This document shows positions 59,661 through 64,000 of a DNA stretch of 64,000 nt, in pieces. Numbering within the stretch: position 1 is the stretch's first letter; the number at the start of each line of letters is the position of its first letter. The notes under the pieces were generated by a model. That model had not been told where the DNA came from. It made no database searches and saw only the letters and a program-made list of their open reading frames with translations. The translations under genes were made by a program, and so were the position numbers. This DNA comes from Serilophus lunatus (lineage: Eukaryota > Chordata > Aves > Passeriformes > Eurylaimidae): contig VXBA01002403.1 in NCBI GenBank assembly GCA_013399895.1, forward strand, positions 47,980-111,979. Direction: 5' to 3'.

Positions 59661-62600
59661 TTAGTTATGTTCTTGCCCAGTGTGTCCATTATTGTTCAGA
59701 AGCTTTTGTAAGCACCATTACCCTAGACCCTGTAAAAATTGCCTGAAATGCAAGGTTAAAGATCTCAAATGCATTAAATGTCATTTCAAACCTCATCATT
59801 CTTATATATGCATCACTATTACAGACATTCAGTTGTGCACCTATAGTTAAAATTAAGTTGTAGCTTTATAGCAAATCCCAGGTGCACAAATCTGATCTGA
59901 GTCCAAAAATGTCTACTGGGATCATTTGGGCTCCTCTGTCCATAATTCATCAAAATGAAAGGAGGTTTTGGAAAGATATGTTTTTTCCTCCTGCCCTATC
60001 CCTTGCAATTAAAACCATGTTCACTCAGCAGCTGACCTAGATGGAATATTTTGAAGCAGGCTGAAAAAGAAATCTCAGATGTACATAAGGTAAAAGAAAA
60101 GAGACAGGATGAAACAGGATGATAATACATGTTATATACTGCTGGAAGTTATATATAATCTGTATTGCAACACTTAATATCGAGTCTTTCCTTTGCATCT
60201 CTTGTGACATTTGAAGATCTTTTAATACATTTATGAGCTGTATCTTGTGTATTCTAACAAATGCTACAAAGGCCAATTAAGGCTTTATACATATGGAAAA
60301 AGTGTAAAATTTAATTAAGACATATGTCTTCAGAATATAGGAATACCAGTGAGGAGTCAATACAATGGACATCATCTGTTTTGTTTCTCAGCTTGAAACT
60401 ATTATCCACTCAAAATGGCACTGACAAGATCACACAGAACCCTCAGGGTGGAGGAATAGAATACATCTACTCTATGGAGTTTGCTAAGAAACAAAAGCTT
60501 TTTACATAGGAATGAGGTACACAGAGTTTCAAATAGGAAAAGGAAGACTATGAGACTGAGGATGGGAAAAGTCTGCAGCATTGTAAAGAAATTGAGACAT
60601 TTCTGAATGGAACAGAAAGAAAACACACTGTGCAGTTCTTCCTGGTGGACTATACACCATAGGAACACACATATTTGCTTCAATACAAAAGACACTAAAC
60701 ATGCAGGTAAGTCCAGACACAGGAGACAGGACAGATAAAAAGTTATTTATAAACTTTTTGGGTTTTTCTCTATTCTTTTATTTTAAAGTTAGCTATCAAA
60801 TTTTTCTTCATAATAAAACCTTTTCTAGAAGTTATTCTTAGACTCTTACACTCCAGGTTGGAAGGGTCACAGGTAGTTTTTGGAAATCCTTGCTTGTAAG
60901 AAAAAATAGGCCCACCTCAGTTCAAGGGCTAAATGTAGATTCTGAGTCAGAAAGAAAAAAAAAAAAAAGATTTAGATGCTTTAACTTGATACTTGATTCA
61001 GGTGAACTAACTTGAACTCAATAGCTTTGTTTACTAGATAGCTTGAAGGAAAACTATTAAAGAAGTAACACAGTCATTAGTTCCTGAACTTAATGCAACA
61101 AAGTCAATTCTTGTAAAAGCAAGAAACACAGTTATTAGGTAAGGTTTCCTTATTCTTGGGAATTATTTTTTTTTATTTTCCCCATCTCATAGCAATACAC
61201 TAGAAATTTTTTATCACCCATTGTGTCAGTCACACATAATTTAGCTCAAACCTTCCTGTTTCTCTTTGAGAACTCTCCATTTTGCCATGTTGACCAGAAC
61301 TGACCAGAAGATATTGACCAGTGGGCAAGGATTCACTGTTGTTTCTCGACAATTTTACAGTGTAGAAGGAGATGCCTCTCTACACTTTCTTTTATAGAAC
61401 CTTTTGTTAGAACACATTTACAACTTTGGCCCAAACTCTCAGATTTATTCTTTCAACAATCAAAGCGTGCCTTTGGAAAGGTTAAAGAAAACTAGTCAAG
61501 GGGGTTTCAAATTCAAAGTTTTAACTTAAAATGCTTTGCAAGTCCACCCTTTCTACCCATATCTAAAAATCAAATGTTATCAAAGTGAGCATAAATGTCT
61601 GAATGGATCAAAGTAGAAATCAAAGGATGCAGAGTCATTTTAAGATGAAGATAAAGAGCAATGCTCCCTGAGACAGAGGAGAAGTCAGCATTGCATGTTA
61701 GAAAAAGAGGAGAATCTTCCTAGTTAAGTTGTGAGGCAAATTTTCCACACATGTGCTTTCTGCTACAATCACCTACATCAATGTTCATCTACACTATTAA
61801 AAAATAATATTTATCACGGCTTGTTTGCTGCTGGTCATTACGTGGCAAGAAAAAAATAGGCAGCCACAGAAATGCACAGGGGCAGTCTTCACTCCCATTC
61901 TTTTGTCAACACAGTGACAGCTAACCAAGTGCAAAAAACCTCCTTGAAAGTTATTGCATCTGCATGTCCTGGAATCACAGCAGGAGTTTTTGTTAAGGTG
62001 CTTTTTCTGTCATGTTGTTTACTTTAGAAAGTAAGAGAGCTGTCAAACAAGTTACAATATGCAGCACTTGGAGGAACAAGCGCAAGCTTTGTGTTTTGCT
62101 AGCTTCTAATAAAGTCATTACTAACAACAGAATAGAAACAACATATACACAAAAACCTACTCTCTTGTGAGTTTTTCAACATTGATTTTGGTTATCTTGG
62201 GAAGTACTCAAAACTCCACAGATACATATTTTATTGTCCTGGTTTTTTGCACAGTACTTCACTGAACAAGTGCTCCTTCTCTCAGGGTATTTATGGAGTA
62301 AAACAAAACACATGGTAAGGGTGGGAAAATGTTTGTTCCTGATTAAAATAAACACCGACTCTCCGAAATGTAGAAGTAAATTTGTAGTCCTGTGCCATCT
62401 CTATGACTCATTAAACAACATCCATTCACCCTTTTTATCTTCTTTGCTACATTTGCCTGTCCTCTGTTTTGGACTTGCTTTTGTTTCCCTAAATTGAATG
62501 TTACTGAAAAACTGCATGCAGATGTACTGTGATTTTATTAAAATACTTACCTAGATTCCACTGATACATCTCTTTTGTCTACTTTTTCACCATTTCCTCT

Positions 62601-62749
62601 GACATTTTCATATTCAAACATTCCCATTCATTCTTTCTTTATACCAACAGTAACATTCCCATCACGTATTTGTATTCTCCTTTCACCTGAACCTTAAGCT
62701 AATCACAACATGTAACTTCTACTTCAGTCATGAGTCTTCTGAGAATCAA
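59661..62749. other. AT-rich unassigned DNA
   Basis: Contains A14 near 60956-60968 and a weak CR1-like trace at about 60850-60935. No gene recognised; ORFs of 60-97 codons have no motifs. Confidence 0.5.
60850..60935 (-). mobile_element. Very weak CR1-like trace, minus strand
   Basis: 'ggttggaagggtcacaggta' and 'aggcccacctcagttcaagg' recall the reverse complement of a CR1 3' region. The match is short and patchy. Confidence 0.25.
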
Positions 62750-63240
62750 TGTCATTCTTTCCAGACTGAAGCTTCAAAGGAAAGTCCATCATGAGCTACC
62801 TAGAGACTTTCACTTCCTCAGAAAGATACTAAACCCAGCAGTAGTTCTTAAAAAAATCATCTTGTTCAAGATCAAGTTTGTAAATTATACTAAATGGATA
62901 GGAGAAGCTGATTTACTGGAAGGCAGAGATGTCTTCCGGAAACTGAAACTCCCTAGATGCAGAAAAAATGACCATAGAGAAAACTCAGCAGGTCTGACAA
63001 ATATAAAATTCTACATCTGGAAGCAACAGAACAGGCTGAGGATGTCTGGCTGGAGAGCAGCTTTGTATAAAAAGAAGTAGTTGTCTTAGTGGACAAAACG
63101 TTGAGCATGGGTCTATAGCATGGCTCTGAAATAAAGAGAGTCAAACATGTACTGAACTGCCTTAGGAAGAATATAGCCAACAAGTCAATGGAATTCCTCT
63201 CCATTCAGCAGCTCTGACGCTCGACTTCTAGTCGAGAAAG
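62750..63240 (+). mobile_element. Ancient CR1 LINE reverse-transcriptase relic
   Basis: The 116-codon ORF at 62730-63080 is a decayed CR1 ORF2 segment: IKFVNYTK corresponds to the CR1 motif region around KFADDTKL, and ADLLEGRDVFRKL to the usual LEGR-x-x-x-QRDL that follows. Downstream DNA keeps the CR1 order: 'aaattctacatctggaagca' (CR1 KVLHLG region), 'gttgtcttagtggacaaaac' (LVDN region), 'ttgagcatgggtctatagca' and 'atagccaacaagtcaatgga'. The catalytic FADD reads FVNY, so the enzyme is dead. Divergence is far greater than in the 8-, 15- and 25-kb copies, so this insertion is very old. The overlapping ORF should not be taken as a host gene. Confidence 0.7.
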
Positions 63241-64000
63241 ACTAGATCTTCTCAGATAAATAACATTAAATGATCACATATTCTCTGGGCCTACCTGGAA
63301 AGAAGACACACAAGATACTACTTGCCTGAATTGGTGTTGGGGCAGGAACTGGATACCATCTCTCTCACCAACAAAGAATGCTCTTATACCGTACCACAAT
63401 CTCAGTAGAATCCATTATTAAGAAGCTACCATGAGGGTTTTGATGTGGATTAGTTTTCTCTTATGTCTGAAGGAGTTAAATCTCACTACTAATATCTGAT
63501 TTTCATCTAAATTACTTCATACTAATTTTCAAAGTCACGATAGTCTCATACTACTCCTCCTTTAAGCTACTGTTATTACATAGAAGCAAGAGTTAAAATC
63601 ACTAAATATTCTTATTTTTTAGAGAAAGTGTTTCCACTCATAGATCAAAGTCTTAACTACAGTGTATTTCAACATACATCTACATCCACTTAACACAGAT
63701 TTTTAAATTCAGAAGCTGTATATCAATTTAACAAATATATCTAGTTTCTTAGTATTCATATGAATATATATGTTTATATAAAATAGAGAATTTTTGCATA
63801 TGTTCCTTAATCCAATTCTCCCAAAATCTTATCTAAAGCTTTGTGAATTTTACACACACAACAAGATACTGAGTAGTTACAACTGACACTGATAACTAAT
63901 TGTCAAATGTATTTTTCCTTTAGTTTTTTGGCTGTGAAAACTAGAATATTAAGCAAAGTGAATACCATCAACAACATCCAGCATATACTTACTATTGTTC
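63241..64000. other. AT-rich unassigned DNA to the window end
   Basis: Nothing recognised. Confidence 0.6.

Noticed and set aside
1..64000. tRNA, rRNA, CRISPR arrays, bacterial-type operons
   Set aside because: No tRNA-like T-arm and acceptor pattern was seen, there are no regularly spaced repeats, and the sequence has the character of a vertebrate nuclear genome.

Overview
The window looks like a gene-poor, AT-rich stretch of bird nuclear DNA, most likely from a passerine. I infer this from the repeats: several CR1 LINE fragments, all 5'-truncated and most keeping the usual CR1 3' end, and long GC-rich solo LTRs of families common in songbirds (LTRs ending in ACCACCACA, and the long family beginning near TGTGGCCAGG). 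There is no operon structure, no long uninterrupted host ORF and no ribosomal or transfer RNA gene that I could recognise.

Layout. 1-631 is the 3' part of an LTR cut by the window edge. 3625-5039 is a complete solo LTR of the same family with a CATGG target-site duplication. 6485-6635 is an old CR1 relic. 7496-7950 is a compact ERV1-like solo LTR on the minus strand. 8380-9245 and 14885-15056 are CR1 fragments. 24995-26994 is the largest CR1 copy, a dead reverse-transcriptase remnant. 29587-31080 is a third LTR of the ACCACCACA type. 36696-37809 and 50091-51191 are two minus-strand copies of a different long LTR. 38172-38285 is a CR1 3' end on the minus strand. 47514-49604 is a fourth ACCACCACA-type LTR, on the minus strand, with an AAGCC target duplication. 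62750-63240 is a very decayed CR1 reverse-transcriptase segment. The DNA between these is AT-rich and mostly unassigned, with small tandem repeats, homopolymer runs and a few GC-richer blocks.

Host genes. None can be named. On the plus strand there are open segments bounded by good splice signals. Six of them (10533-10747, 11462-11542, 16628-16816, 17880-17946, 27568-27663 and 28111-28202, the last ending in TAA) have mutually compatible phases and could be the 3' end of an unidentified gene. Vertebrate introns contain many decoy exons, so this is a hypothesis only. A 53-residue minus-strand ORF at 22519-22680 begins with a plausible signal peptide.

Assembly quality. Single N bases at 25373 and 49080 each separate two identical copies of the adjoining sequence (248 and 299 bases). 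These are almost certainly false duplications made at gap joins. They distort the CR1 copy and the LTR they fall in, and they create chimeric ORFs.
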